Counted from the first letter of the stretch, positions 17,027 to 26,711 are shown. The stretch is 64,000 nt of DNA from Ligilactobacillus pobuzihii E100301 = KCTC 13174 (GCF_000349725.1 NZ_KB714685.1:54026-118025); one strand, 5' to 3'. Numbers and translations: made by a program. Notes: generated by a model not told the origin, from the sequence alone.

Positions 17027-17835
17027 TGAAAGATGCAATTCTTTACATCAAGGAACAAATTAAATATTTTCGTGTGGCGGTTAATTTGTCACAGTATAGT
17101 ACGAAAAGTACTTCAATGCAGAATAAATTTGGTAGATTATGGGAAATTTTAGATCCGTTAGTGCAACTAGCAATTAATTATTTGATTTTTGGCGTGTTGA
17201 TGCACCGGACTGCTCCAGATGGCTTGCCACCTTTAGCCTGGATGTTTATTGGTATGGGAGTTTATACTTTTATGCAACACGTGATCACTGTTGGCTCAAA
17301 AAGCGTAACTAGACAATTCAAGTTAACAGCTAAAATGAAATTTCCAGTCAGCATTATGCCGACCTCTTCAATGGTTGGCTTTCTGACAGAATTTTCTATT
17401 ATGGTTGGTGGCGGTTTAGTTATTGCAATGTTTTATGGCTATTATCCATCTATTTATTGGTTGCAGATCTTCTTTTATTTTCCACTGTTGATTATTTTTT
17501 CACTTTCAATGTCATTACTTTGTTCTTCGATTGAAGTAGTTTTTCCGGACTTTAAATTCTTTTTGAACTACATTTTTAGATTCTTAATGTATGGTTCTGG
17601 GGTAATTTTTGATTTAGGTCATTTCAGTGTAATACCTAATTTGTTTATTCAAGCGCAATTGATCAATCCTTTCTATTATTTAATTGAGGGATTTCGTGAT
17701 ATTGCTTTTGGCAGAGAGTGGTTTTGGGATAAAGGAATGTTTAACTTAGGTTTTGTTTTGATAACTTTATTTCTTCTGATCATTGCCGCTAACACACATA
17801 TGAAAATACGTGATCGCATTTCAGACTACTTATAA
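17026..17835 (+). CDS. tagG: Teichoic acid ABC exporter, permease subunit
   Basis: A 269-residue ABC-2 type permease with about six hydrophobic segments and the conserved FGRLWEILDPLVQLAINYLI start typical of TagG/polysaccharide exporters. It partners TagH to export the undecaprenyl-linked polymer. The ATG at 17026 overlaps the tagH stop (TAATG), showing coupling. LINPFYYLIEGFRDIAFGRE near the C-terminus matches the family. No terminator is seen directly after it. Confidence 0.92.
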   Translation: MKDAILYIKEQIKYFRVAVNLSQYSTKSTSMQNKFGRLWEILDPLVQLAINYLIFGVLMHRTAPDGLPPLAWMFIGMGVYTFMQHVITVGSKSVTRQFKLTAKMKFPVSIMPTSSMVGFLTEFSIMVGGGLVIAMFYGYYPSIYWLQIFFYFPLLIIFSLSMSLLCSSIEVVFPDFKFFLNYIFRFLMYGSGVIFDLGHFSVIPNLFIQAQLINPFYYLIEGFRDIAFGREWFWDKGMFNLGFVLITLFLLIIAANTHMKIRDRISDYL

Positions 17836-17995
17836 ACTTTTGGTATTCATACTGACGTCCTGAATATATTTGTTAAATTTAAATATAGTTTGAATAACTT
17901 ATTTAGGCTATCCAATGTTGGAGGAAATATATTTATTTTAACCTTTTAGACTGGATCGACCTAAATATTTTTATTAGGTGAGGATTATAAATAAA

Positions 17996-19639
17996 GTGAC
18001 AAAAATAAAAATTAATAGTATTAAAAATGTAGATAATTTAATTAAGCTGACAATTGATAAAGTTCAATTGTTAAATGATCCAGTTTTGTATGTAAAAGCT
18101 CGTAAGGATGAAACGTATTCTTTAAAAATAACGCCTCAAGAGATAACTGGTGATGGTGTAGCTTTTGTAATCGATGCAACGACATTATCTCCTATGAACC
18201 TTTATTATGATCTTCTATTGGAATATGTGGGTGCAGATGGGGTTGTTGAGGCGCAGGCTTTATCGGCTAAATCGAGTTTTCAGCGGCTTTCGACAAATAT
18301 TTTTAACTTAAAGCATCAAAGCGTTGAGCACACAAAACATTCGTATGTGGTTACAGAGTATTTTGCTGCTGGGGGCGTTTTGGCATTTCAGGTACGAGAG
18401 AAAGATTGTTATGATACAAATACTGCTAAGTTTAAAGAGTTTGTTGCCTGTTTATGTATGCCATTTGTTTATTGGTATTATAGGGATACCAAGTTAATTT
18501 ATGAAAAATTTTCAAATTATGCACGTGATAATTCCTTTTATTATTTTTCTTATGTTCAAAAACATGTTCCAAACAATCATTTATTTTATGTGATTAGAAA
18601 AGATTCGCCTGATCTTAAAAATGTGTTACCTTATAAAAAACACATTGTTTATTTTATGAGTTTGAAGCATTTAATTTTGATTATGGCTTCCAAGTATTTT
18701 ATTGCTTCAGAAACAAAGATGCATGCTTATGCTTGGCGTCATAATCAGAGTGTTTTTAAATTTTTGATTAATCGCAAGCCATTTGTGTTTTTGCAACACG
18801 GCGTCTTAGGTTTAAAGCAAGTACCACACGCTTTCTTTGCTGATGACAAAATGAACCATGCAGACCTTTTTATTACCAGTTCAAAAGTAGAAAAAAAGAT
18901 CGTGACAGATTTTCTTGGGTATAAAACGAAAAATGTTGTTGTGACTGGCCTAGCGCGTTGGGATAACCCGAGAAGAGAGAAAAAGCAAAAGAAGATTTTT
19001 GTGATGCCGACTTGGCGCGTTCAGCTGGAATTTTTAGATGATGAACAATTTTTGAAAAGCGACTTTTATCAAGCATACTCTAAATTATTACATTCTGATA
19101 AAATAAAAAAAATCTTAAGCGAGTCTGGCTATACGCTACATTTCATGATGCATCCTAAATTTGTTCGATTTGAAAAATACTTTCAGTCAGATGATGATCT
19201 CATTAAAGTGATGCATCAGAGTGAGATTTCGATTGATCGTGAACTAAAATCTAGTGAGCTTTTGATCACTGATTATAGTAGTATTACTTGGGATGCCTTG
19301 TATTATGGTATTCCCGTGTTATTGTTCCAATTTGATCAAGAAGAATATGAAAAATTACAGGGAAGCTATCTTGATTTTAACCAAGATTTAACTGGATTGA
19401 TCGTTAAAAATTCCAGTTCGCTATTAGATCAAATAGGGAAGTTTTTTAATGGTGCAGAAGTTGTTAACGTTAGTTCTTATCAACAAAAGTATTTTGACTA
19501 TATTGATCAGCACAATTCGCAGAGAATCAATAAGGCAGTTCAACGTTGGGAAAAAGGTTATCCTTTTGAGTCAATGTTTAAAAAGATAGTATCTAAAGTT
19601 GCCAAAAAAGTTTTCGGAAAGTCACATAGTTATGAATAA
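17996..19639 (+). CDS. CDP-glycerol glycerophosphotransferase-family protein (TagF-like)
   Basis: About 547 residues. The C-terminal two thirds carry the glycerophosphotransferase domain: VIRKDSPDL, FLQHGVLGLKQVPHAFF, VVTGLARWDN, VMPTWRVQ, FMMHPKFVRF and ITDYSSITWDALYYGIPVLL. The first 130 residues are a beta-rich N-terminal region. It resembles the C-terminal part of the 7932-11270 product. It probably polymerises or primes the glycerol-phosphate chain. Of two GTG starts (17978, 17996) the second is spaced correctly from AGGTGAGG (17976-17983), while the first lies inside that site. Confidence 0.85.
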   Translation: MTKIKINSIKNVDNLIKLTIDKVQLLNDPVLYVKARKDETYSLKITPQEITGDGVAFVIDATTLSPMNLYYDLLLEYVGADGVVEAQALSAKSSFQRLSTNIFNLKHQSVEHTKHSYVVTEYFAAGGVLAFQVREKDCYDTNTAKFKEFVACLCMPFVYWYYRDTKLIYEKFSNYARDNSFYYFSYVQKHVPNNHLFYVIRKDSPDLKNVLPYKKHIVYFMSLKHLILIMASKYFIASETKMHAYAWRHNQSVFKFLINRKPFVFLQHGVLGLKQVPHAFFADDKMNHADLFITSSKVEKKIVTDFLGYKTKNVVVTGLARWDNPRREKKQKKIFVMPTWRVQLEFLDDEQFLKSDFYQAYSKLLHSDKIKKILSESGYTLHFMMHPKFVRFEKYFQSDDDLIKVMHQSEISIDRELKSSELLITDYSSITWDALYYGIPVLLFQFDQEEYEKLQGSYLDFNQDLTGLIVKNSSSLLDQIGKFFNGAEVVNVSSYQQKYFDYIDQHNSQRINKAVQRWEKGYPFESMFKKIVSKVAKKVFGKSHSYE

Positions 19640-19669
19640 AAATTAGTTACTAAATAAAAGAGGTAGAAA

Positions 19670-20854
19670 ATGAAGGTCTTAAGTTTTATTAAATTATATG
19701 TTCTAAGGTACACAATGGCACTTTTTTTAAGAGTATTGGCACCCTTTATAAAGGTGGAGCCAAAAACAGTGTTGTTTGTATCCTTTGGTGGAAAGTCATA
19801 TTCTGATAGTCCGCGTTATTTATTTGAATATATGAAAGAACAGCCAAAATTTTCTGACTACCGTTTTGTGTGGGCTTTTAAGTCTCCTAGAAAAATAGAA
19901 GGAGCCGAAACAGTTAAATTCAATTCCTTCAAGTATTTTTACGTGTTGTTACAAGCTAAATACTGGCTTTTTAATTCTAAAATGGCTCCTTATTATTACA
20001 AAAAATCTTCCCAAGTTTATTTGCAGACCTGGCATGGAACACCATTAAAGCGTTTAGGCCATGACATTGCGGATAATGGTTCGACTTATTACCGTAGTCG
20101 ACAGACTTATGACCAAATGGTAACGAGTTATGATAATGATAGCCGACACTGGGATTATTTAGTTTCTCCGAACGCCTTTTCTAGTGAAGTTTTTTCAAGT
20201 GCTTTCAATTTTCCAAAAGGAAAGATGCTGGAAACTGGCTACCCACGAGTTGATTGTCTGGTCCAAAATAGTCAAAGCAAAATTGCTAAATTAAAAGAAG
20301 AATTTGGTATCCCAGCTGATAAAAAAGTAATTTTATATGCACCGACTTGGCGTGACAATTCTTTTGCTTTAAGCGGCTATACTTTTGAATTACAAGTTGA
20401 TTTTCATAAGTGGTATTCTGCTTTGGGTGACGACTATGTGGTGATTTTTAAACCACATTATTTGATTGCTAGCAACTATGAAGTCCCTGATGATTTAACA
20501 GATTTTGTTTTTCTGATGGGCGCTAATGCTGATATTAATGATGCATATTTGATGAGTGATGTTTTAGTGACTGATTATTCTAGTGTCTTTTTCGACTATG
20601 CAGTACTTAATCGGCCAATATATTTTTATATGTATGATTTTGACGAATACGAAGGTGAGTTACGAGGATTTTATTTAAACGTCCCCGATGATTTGCCTAA
20701 TGATATTGATAGAACGGAAGATGAGTTACTAGCAGAAATTAAACATGGTGATTTTGACTATGAGCGATTGGCTAAATTTAACCAGAAATTTAACTTGTGG
20801 AATGATGGTAGATCAAGTGCCAAAATTATCGAGGAGGTATTTGATGAAACTTAA
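19670..20854 (+). CDS. CDP-glycerol glycerophosphotransferase-family protein (TagB/TarF-like)
   Basis: A 394-residue single-domain member: TWHGTPLKRLGHDIADNG near residue 123, LETGYPRVDCL, LYAPTWRDNSF, VIFKPHY and VTDYSSVFFDYAVLNRPIYF. An N-terminal amphipathic/hydrophobic stretch would hold it to the membrane. Family members add the first glycerol phosphates to the linkage unit or extend the chain. AGAGGTAGAA precedes the ATG, 30 bases after the previous stop. It overlaps the next gene by 11 bases. Confidence 0.88.
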   Translation: MKVLSFIKLYVLRYTMALFLRVLAPFIKVEPKTVLFVSFGGKSYSDSPRYLFEYMKEQPKFSDYRFVWAFKSPRKIEGAETVKFNSFKYFYVLLQAKYWLFNSKMAPYYYKKSSQVYLQTWHGTPLKRLGHDIADNGSTYYRSRQTYDQMVTSYDNDSRHWDYLVSPNAFSSEVFSSAFNFPKGKMLETGYPRVDCLVQNSQSKIAKLKEEFGIPADKKVILYAPTWRDNSFALSGYTFELQVDFHKWYSALGDDYVVIFKPHYLIASNYEVPDDLTDFVFLMGANADINDAYLMSDVLVTDYSSVFFDYAVLNRPIYFYMYDFDEYEGELRGFYLNVPDDLPNDIDRTEDELLAEIKHGDFDYERLAKFNQKFNLWNDGRSSAKIIEEVFDET

Positions 20855-21956
20855 GTCAATTATTTTAACTGCTCTGTTAGCTATCTTTTATCCTTTTGCT
20901 TTGTTACAAAGAGTTCATTCTAGGCGGATAACTTTTATTTCGTTAGAACATGATCATTTATCCAAGGATTTCAAGTTGATTTATGATCAACTTGAGACTA
21001 AAGAAGATTATGATTTGCAGACAGTTTTGTTTAAACTTGAACCTTCTTTTTGGGGTAACATAAAATATGGGTTAGCTTGTATTCGTCAGTTGTTCTTGAT
21101 TCAAAGTTCGCGGTTAGTTATCTTAGATTTTAATAATTTTGTAGTGTCAAAATTTCCACATAAGAGTCAGGTCAAGGTTTTGCAACTGTGGCACGCAACT
21201 GGAGCTTTAAAGAAATTTGGCAATGAAGTTGAGCGCGATTATGTCATTCAACATTATGATTATGCTTTGGCAAATTCAGCTTTTTTTAAGACAATCTATT
21301 CTCAGGCTTTTAATCTTCCAGAAGACCAGGTGGTGGTGACTGGGATACCTGATAATGATAAAAACTTTGATGCGAATTTTACTAGACAGACTAAGTTGAG
21401 ATTGTTAAAAAAGTACCCTCAGTTGGTTGGCAAAAAAGTCGTTACTTATGCTCCGACTTTTCGGGGAAGATTTGGGACACAATTTAATGAGGCAGAAATC
21501 GATTTAAAGTACCTTCGTCAAGAGCTAGGTAACGACTATATCCTTATTTATAAGGCTCATCCATTAATTTCAAATTCAGTATATGCAAATGATCCTAATG
21601 TTCTTTTTATCAAGGACGAGTTGATTTCAAATATTTTTTGTGTGACTGATTTGTTGATAACTGATTATTCAGCTATTACGATAGACTGGATGGCTTTTGA
21701 TAAGCCAACAATTGCTTATGTGCCTGATCTGGATAAATATGCGCGTAAGCCAGGACTTAATATCGATTACGAATCAGAATTTCCTGGTGTGGTTGTACGT
21801 GATCAAAGTCAACTGACTGGTGCTATTGAAGTAGCTGATTCTGATTTGAATAAGCAAAAGCGCAGGCAGTTTACTGATAAGGTCTACCAATTTACAGACG
21901 GTAAGTCAACAAAGCGTGTGATCGAATTGATCGATTCAATTATGTTTCCAATTTAA
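20844..21956 (+). CDS. CDP-glycerol glycerophosphotransferase-family protein (TagB-like)
   Basis: About 370 residues starting MKLKSIILTALLAIFYPFAL, a hydrophobic anchor. Then LQLWHATGALKKFGNE near residue 115, VVTGIPDND, TYAPTFRGRFG, LIYKAHPLI and ITDYSAITIDWMAFDKPTIA. WHATGALKKFG is characteristic of the primase-like TagB branch. I place the start at ATG 20844 because GAGGAGGT (20831-20838) has correct spacing. It is the last transferase of the block; TagA/TagO-type linkage-unit genes are not in the window. Confidence 0.86.
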   Translation: MKLKSIILTALLAIFYPFALLQRVHSRRITFISLEHDHLSKDFKLIYDQLETKEDYDLQTVLFKLEPSFWGNIKYGLACIRQLFLIQSSRLVILDFNNFVVSKFPHKSQVKVLQLWHATGALKKFGNEVERDYVIQHYDYALANSAFFKTIYSQAFNLPEDQVVVTGIPDNDKNFDANFTRQTKLRLLKKYPQLVGKKVVTYAPTFRGRFGTQFNEAEIDLKYLRQELGNDYILIYKAHPLISNSVYANDPNVLFIKDELISNIFCVTDLLITDYSAITIDWMAFDKPTIAYVPDLDKYARKPGLNIDYESEFPGVVVRDQSQLTGAIEVADSDLNKQKRRQFTDKVYQFTDGKSTKRVIELIDSIMFPI

Positions 21957-22028
21957 GTATTAAGATACTAAACGTTATTAACAATTAACTAACGGCAGTT
22001 AACTTTTGGTTGATAAGGGGATGTGTAA

Positions 22029-22994
22029 ATGAATAATTTAGCGATTTTAATTCCTTGTTACAATGAAGGTATTACGATAAAAAAAGTTGTTCAAGATTGT
22101 AAGGAATCAACGAAGTACATATCTGGAGTCAAAATTTATGTCTATGATAACAATTCGACTGACAATACCGTTGAAGAAGCAAGAAAAGCTGGAGCAATAG
22201 TTAGACGTGAGTACCAGCAAGGAAAGGGAAACGTTATCCGCAGGATGTTTCGTGAAATCGATGCTAACTGTTATATCATGTTGGATGGCGATGATACTTA
22301 TCCGACTGATGCAATCCCTGAAATGATGGATCTCGTAACAAATAAAAACGTAGATATGGTCGTAGGTGATCGTTTATCTTCGAGTTATTTCAATGAGAAT
22401 AAAAGACCATTTCATAATATCGGTAATGTCTTGGTTCGGGGAACAATTAATCACCTATTTAAGAGTAATATCAGAGATATTTTAACTGGATACCGTGCTT
22501 TTAGTTTTCAATTTGTTAAGGTTTACCCTGTTTTAGCAAAAGGATTTGAAATTGAAACGGAGATGAGTATTTTTGCTATTGAAAATAATTTGTCCGTCGA
22601 AAATTGCATAATTGATTATCGAGATCGTCCAAAGGGAAGCGAATCAAAACTAAATACGTATAGTGATGGCTTTAAAGTCTTGCGTAAAGTTTTCTCTTTG
22701 TACCGAAATTTCCATCCTTATAATTTTTATAGCATTGTTTCTCTTTTGTTGATAATAATATCTGCGGCCTTTTTCTTGCCGAAAGTTTGGCTACCTTATA
22801 TCCATACTGGCATGGTGCAAAATATGCCAACAATGGTAATGTGTGGTTTTATGGTCGTCGCTTCCTTGATCTTGTATTCAGCGGGGTTAGTGTTGGATTC
22901 AGTGAATCAAAAAGATAAACAAGAATTTGAATTTAAGCTTCAACAAATCAATACGGATAGGCTGATAAAAGAGGATATTACAAAAGATGATTAG
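22029..22994 (+). CDS. GT2-family polyprenyl-phosphate glycosyltransferase (CsbB/GtrB-like)
   Basis: A 321-residue GT-A enzyme: LIPCYNEGITIKKVV at the N-terminus, the acidic MLDGDDTYP metal site near residue 84, VVGDRL, DILTGYRAFS. Two transmembrane helices at about 238-258 and 272-292. It should load a sugar onto undecaprenyl phosphate on the inner face. It overlaps the GtrA gene by 8 bases. GT2, GtrA and a polytopic transferase form the known three-component system that glycosylates wall polymers from outside; the sugar is not readable from sequence. AAGGGG precedes the ATG. Confidence 0.88.
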   Translation: MNNLAILIPCYNEGITIKKVVQDCKESTKYISGVKIYVYDNNSTDNTVEEARKAGAIVRREYQQGKGNVIRRMFREIDANCYIMLDGDDTYPTDAIPEMMDLVTNKNVDMVVGDRLSSSYFNENKRPFHNIGNVLVRGTINHLFKSNIRDILTGYRAFSFQFVKVYPVLAKGFEIETEMSIFAIENNLSVENCIIDYRDRPKGSESKLNTYSDGFKVLRKVFSLYRNFHPYNFYSIVSLLLIIISAAFFLPKVWLPYIHTGMVQNMPTMVMCGFMVVASLILYSAGLVLDSVNQKDKQEFEFKLQQINTDRLIKEDITKDD

Positions 22995-23391
22995 AAGTAT
23001 GTTCCAGAAATACAAGTCAGTAATTGCTTATCTATTTTGGGGTGTAGTTACTACAATTATCAATATTGGTGTTTTCATGATTTGGATATATTTTGGAGGA
23101 AATTATCAAGTTGGTAATGTAGTTGCTTGGATCCTAACTGTGTTAGTAGCGTATTTTTCGAATAAGTTTTGGGTTTTTGGTAGTAGTTATCAAGGTTTGA
23201 AGGCAACGATAAGTGAAATGCTATCGTTTTTCTTTTTTAGGGGTATTACTTTGATTATGGATATCGTTATTACGTACGTCGGAATTTCGTTATTAAACTG
23301 GGATTCTTTTTTAGTAAAGGTTTTAGATAATATCTTTGTAGTTATTTCTAATTACGTGTTCAGTAAATTATATATTTTTAAGCAGAAATAA
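22987..23391 (+). CDS. GtrA-family membrane protein (undecaprenyl-phosphate-sugar flippase)
   Basis: A 134-residue protein with four predicted transmembrane helices and family motifs VVTTIINIGVF and VAWILTVLVAYFSNKFWVF. GtrA proteins are thought to flip undecaprenyl-phosphate-sugar. Its gene overlaps the GT2 gene and precedes the polytopic protein at 23442. Confidence 0.88.
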   Translation: MIRSMFQKYKSVIAYLFWGVVTTIINIGVFMIWIYFGGNYQVGNVVAWILTVLVAYFSNKFWVFGSSYQGLKATISEMLSFFFFRGITLIMDIVITYVGISLLNWDSFLVKVLDNIFVVISNYVFSKLYIFKQK

Positions 23392-23441
23392 ACTGAATTT
23401 ATCTAATTAATAATTTTAAGTAAGTTAGGAAGTCAATGCGT

Positions 23442-25412
23442 ATGAAAAAAAAGGTTGGATATTTCTTAATTTCACTTTTATTGACAGTCTTTTTGAGTAA
23501 TAAACTCATGCCAATGGAGATGGATCCAACAGTTTACAATCAAATTAATTCAAAGCCTCTCAAATTTATTTATCATTTTTTTCATGAAATGGCTGGTATA
23601 GTTAGTTCGCTCACGGTAGTGGACGGGTTAGTATTAGTTGGTGTTTTTTTCTTGCTTGCAAATGTTGACAAAATTGCAGATTTTAAACTCTCAAAATTAC
23701 AACTATTTTTATCCGCGATTTTAAGTTTGGGGATAGTTTTCAGATTTTCGTTTTCTTTGCGATTGGGTGAAACTGAGACTTCATACTTTTATCTTCTTGT
23801 TAAAGATGACGTACAGTTAATTAAGACGGTTTGTACCTTTACTAGTTGGTTTATATTCTATAATACGTTACAAAAGTATTTTGAGTTGGCCGTAGTTAAG
23901 TTATCGAGTATGATTGACTTTAATAGCTCTAATAAAACTACAAGACAACACACCAAGCCTAAGACTAAAAGAGCCGTTTTCCTTGAAAACACAGGTTTGA
24001 TATTGGCTATGTGGATACCAGTTTTAGTAATTGATTATCCAGGGATGGTTATTTTTGATGCTTTGTCCCAATTATTACAATTCCACGGGTATACACCATT
24101 TGTAACGCAACACCCAATTACTTCGACTTTATTTTTGAATTATTTTTTTGAGTTAGGTAATTTTTTAGGTTCTGCAAAACTTGGGATTTTTTTAGGGATA
24201 CTGGTACAAGCGATTATATTAGCTGGGGCGCTGGCAATAATTGTAACTTTATTTCAAATATTCGTTAAGGACAGGCGCATATCAATAGGCTTGGTTTTTT
24301 TGATAGGGACATTACCAATAATATTAAGCCTCTTTACACTTGCTACAAAAGATGTGATTTTTTCTGGAGCATTTCTTTTGTTTAATTTTTATTTAGGGTT
24401 TTCTTTGTTTAACCAAGAACCAAAGAAGTACAAATTTATTGTATTAAATGAATTTATTTGGGCAACTATAGCTTTGTTATTTAGAAAAAATGTTATTTAC
24501 GTAATAGCATTATTTATTTTATATTCTCTAGTTTTAAGGGCATTCAAAAATAATAAATATGTTAAGTTTACTACTCTTTTAGCCTTAGCTTTGTCTATTT
24601 TTGCTTTTAAAGGCATTGATTCCGGACTAGCTAATGCATATCATGCCGACAATTCAACTTTAAAGAGAGAAGCATTATCCTTGCCTTTTCAACAAACGGC
24701 AAGATATATCAAGTATCATGAAGATGATATGACGAAATCTGAGTTGAAAAATATAGACCGTGTACTAGAGACCAATAATATTGGAAAAAGGTATGATCCA
24801 TTGCTTTCCAATAGTGTGAAATTTTATTTCAATGAAAAGGCAACACCAATTGAGATGAAAAATTATTTTAAAACATGGCTGTATGAGTTTACACAACACC
24901 CAGTCATATATTTTGAGGCAACTATCCAGCAAAATATATCTTTAATTTCACCTTTTGATAAAAATGAATTTTCCTTTAAGCATATAAATGCTGGTTATCG
25001 TCCGGGATCAGACAGCAGAAATCAATTTTATAAAAAGTACAAGCTGACGAATTCAAAGACACGTTGGTCATGGCAGGAAATAAAAATACAATATTTCCAG
25101 ATGTTTGATCGGCTTCCTTTAGTGGGATTACTGGATAATCCAGCTGTTTATATTATTGGGTCATTCTTTATGTTTGCTCTAGCCATTAAGTTTAAACTGA
25201 AACGGACTGCCTATCTAATGATGCCTGCTTTCTTCTTGTTATTAACTTTAATTGCCGGTCCAGTCGTTCAAGGTTATACTCGATATACTGCAGTTTTTGT
25301 ATTTCTTTTTCCACTGTTTTTATTAGCGCTTGCCACAGAAATAAAGCAAACTAAATATAGTAGTTTAACGGATACAAATAATAAATTTAGCGATGATGAT
25401 GAAATAATATAA
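23442..25412 (+). CDS. Polytopic DUF6020-like membrane protein, probable GT-C glycosyltransferase
   Basis: About 656 residues with some twelve hydrophobic segments in two blocks (about 5-345 and 545-640) around a soluble loop at about 370-540 that would face outside. It resembles DUF6020 proteins of lactobacilli. TFLFLNYFFELG and the early VLVIDYPGMVIFDALSQLLQ fit an acidic-residue loop as in GT-C enzymes. Third position after GT2 and GtrA suggests that it transfers the lipid-linked sugar to the exported polymer (inference). ATG 23442 has better spacing from TAGGAAG than ATG 23436. A terminator follows. Confidence 0.65.
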   Translation: MKKKVGYFLISLLLTVFLSNKLMPMEMDPTVYNQINSKPLKFIYHFFHEMAGIVSSLTVVDGLVLVGVFFLLANVDKIADFKLSKLQLFLSAILSLGIVFRFSFSLRLGETETSYFYLLVKDDVQLIKTVCTFTSWFIFYNTLQKYFELAVVKLSSMIDFNSSNKTTRQHTKPKTKRAVFLENTGLILAMWIPVLVIDYPGMVIFDALSQLLQFHGYTPFVTQHPITSTLFLNYFFELGNFLGSAKLGIFLGILVQAIILAGALAIIVTLFQIFVKDRRISIGLVFLIGTLPIILSLFTLATKDVIFSGAFLLFNFYLGFSLFNQEPKKYKFIVLNEFIWATIALLFRKNVIYVIALFILYSLVLRAFKNNKYVKFTTLLALALSIFAFKGIDSGLANAYHADNSTLKREALSLPFQQTARYIKYHEDDMTKSELKNIDRVLETNNIGKRYDPLLSNSVKFYFNEKATPIEMKNYFKTWLYEFTQHPVIYFEATIQQNISLISPFDKNEFSFKHINAGYRPGSDSRNQFYKKYKLTNSKTRWSWQEIKIQYFQMFDRLPLVGLLDNPAVYIIGSFFMFALAIKFKLKRTAYLMMPAFFLLLTLIAGPVVQGYTRYTAVFVFLFPLFLLALATEIKQTKYSSLTDTNNKFSDDDEII

Positions 25413-25420
25413 GATTAGTT

Positions 25421-25462
25421 CTGGTATGAAACGATATAAAGAGTTTCATGTCAGAATTTTTT
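25421..25462 (+). terminator. Terminator at the end of the wall polymer locus
   Basis: CTGGTATGAAAC (25421-25432) pairs with GTTTCATGTCAG (25443-25454) with two G-U pairs; a run of T follows. Confidence 0.75.
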
Positions 25463-25492
25463 GATTGTTAAAATGACATTTTTAACCGTTTT

Positions 25493-25517
25493 GTTACATT
25501 ATTTAAAAAAATGTAAC
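25493..25517. promoter_or_regulatory. Inverted repeat (operator-like) before the wall hydrolase gene
   Basis: GTTACATT (25493-25500) and AATGTAAC (25510-25517) are perfect inverted repeats with a 9-base AT spacer, ten bases before the promoter. The two TGTWAH-type half-sites recall WalR boxes but are inverted rather than direct, so the regulator is uncertain. Confidence 0.5.
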
Positions 25518-25527
25518 GAAAATATTA

Positions 25528-25555
25528 TAGACATTTTTAATAAAAGCGTTACAAT
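25528..25555 (+). promoter_or_regulatory. Promoter of the LysM-NlpC/P60 gene
   Basis: TAGACA (25528-25533), 16-base spacer, TACAAT (25550-25555). It lies 47 bases before the TTG start, with TAAGGAG between. Confidence 0.55.
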
Positions 25556-25601
25556 ATATCTTGTATAAAAAATAACAAATAAAAATTAAGGAGTTGCTAA
25601 T

Positions 25602-26693
25602 TTGAATAACTCAGTTAAAAAACTTTTAGTCGGTACTGTGGGTGCTGCTAGTTTATTTATGGCTTCAGCTAGTGTTGATGCTGCAACAACACATAAGGTT
25701 GCTGCAAATGATACCGTGTGGGATTTGTCACAAAAATATGGTGTTTCAATTAAATCAATCGAAAAATTAAATCATATCGATACTAACTCACATTTGATCA
25801 CTGTTGGCCAAAATCTTAATGTTTCTGGTAACCAGAATGAACAAGCTACACCAGCTAAACAAAGTACACCAACACAAGCCAAGAGTACATATACCGTAAA
25901 GGCTGGAGATTCACTTTATACAATAGCTCAAAACACTGGTGTTTCTGTGGCAGCGTTGCGTCAGGCTAACAATTTAACAGGTTCAGCTTTACAAATTGGA
26001 CAGAAATTACAAGTCAATGGTGCAGTTAAAGTTGCTAACGTTCAAAGTCAACCAGCAGTTGCTGAACAAAGCAATCAAGCTCAAGTAACTTCACAAAATC
26101 AGACTCAATCTGCTACACAGACTCAAGGACAATCAGCCCAAAGTCAGTCTCAAGCAGTTGCTAATAACTATTCAGCCCAAGCTAATAATCAAACACAATC
26201 TAATAATGGTGAGAACAGCCAGGCTGCTAATTATAACAATAATGGTACTCAAAATAACCAAAGTTATACTAGAAGTCAAAGTACTCAAAACTACACAAGA
26301 AGTCAAGCTCAACCACAAACACGTGCTACCAACAACAATGCCGGTAGTGCAAACTACGGTTCAGTTGTAGGTTACGCAAATACATTTACAGGTTCTAACT
26401 ATGTTTATGGAGGAACAACTCCTGCAGGGTTTGACTGCTCAGGTTTTACACAATATGTTTTCAATAAATATGGCAAGAAACTTCCAAGAACAAGCCAGGC
26501 ACAAGCAAATGCCGGTACACGTATTTCAACTAGCCAAGCTAAACCTGGTGATTTGATCATCACTAATGGTGGAGGACATGTTGGTATTTATACAGGTAAT
26601 AATAGCTTTATTTCTGCACAAAACCCTAATGATGGTGTACGCACTTCTAACCTCAAATACTGGGGCGACAGCTACGCAGTTCGTGTAAGATAA
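25602..26693 (+). CDS. Secreted LysM - NlpC/P60 peptidoglycan endopeptidase
   Basis: A 363-residue secreted wall hydrolase. Signal peptide (residues 1-28, ending SVDAAT), LysM 1 at about 29-72 (HKVAANDTVWDLSQKYGVSI), LysM 2 at about 95-138 (YTVKAGDSLYTIAQNTGVSV), then a Q/N/S-rich low-complexity linker to about 245, then an NlpC/P60 domain. Catalytic Cys lies in PAGFDCSGFTQYVF, His in GDLIITNGGGHVGIY, and the third polar residue follows in ISAQNP. It should cut peptide stems of peptidoglycan in cell separation or turnover. TTG start behind TAAGGAG. Own promoter and terminator. Confidence 0.93.
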   Translation: MNNSVKKLLVGTVGAASLFMASASVDAATTHKVAANDTVWDLSQKYGVSIKSIEKLNHIDTNSHLITVGQNLNVSGNQNEQATPAKQSTPTQAKSTYTVKAGDSLYTIAQNTGVSVAALRQANNLTGSALQIGQKLQVNGAVKVANVQSQPAVAEQSNQAQVTSQNQTQSATQTQGQSAQSQSQAVANNYSAQANNQTQSNNGENSQAANYNNNGTQNNQSYTRSQSTQNYTRSQAQPQTRATNNNAGSANYGSVVGYANTFTGSNYVYGGTTPAGFDCSGFTQYVFNKYGKKLPRTSQAQANAGTRISTSQAKPGDLIITNGGGHVGIYTGNNSFISAQNPNDGVRTSNLKYWGDSYAVRVR

Positions 26694-26711
26694 AAATATA
26701 GTTTAATGTTT

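Noticed and set aside
26040-26340. Short direct repeats of CAA/CAG-rich units.
   Set aside because: They encode the Q/N/S-rich linker of the LysM-NlpC/P60 protein; low-complexity coding sequence, not a CRISPR or satellite array.
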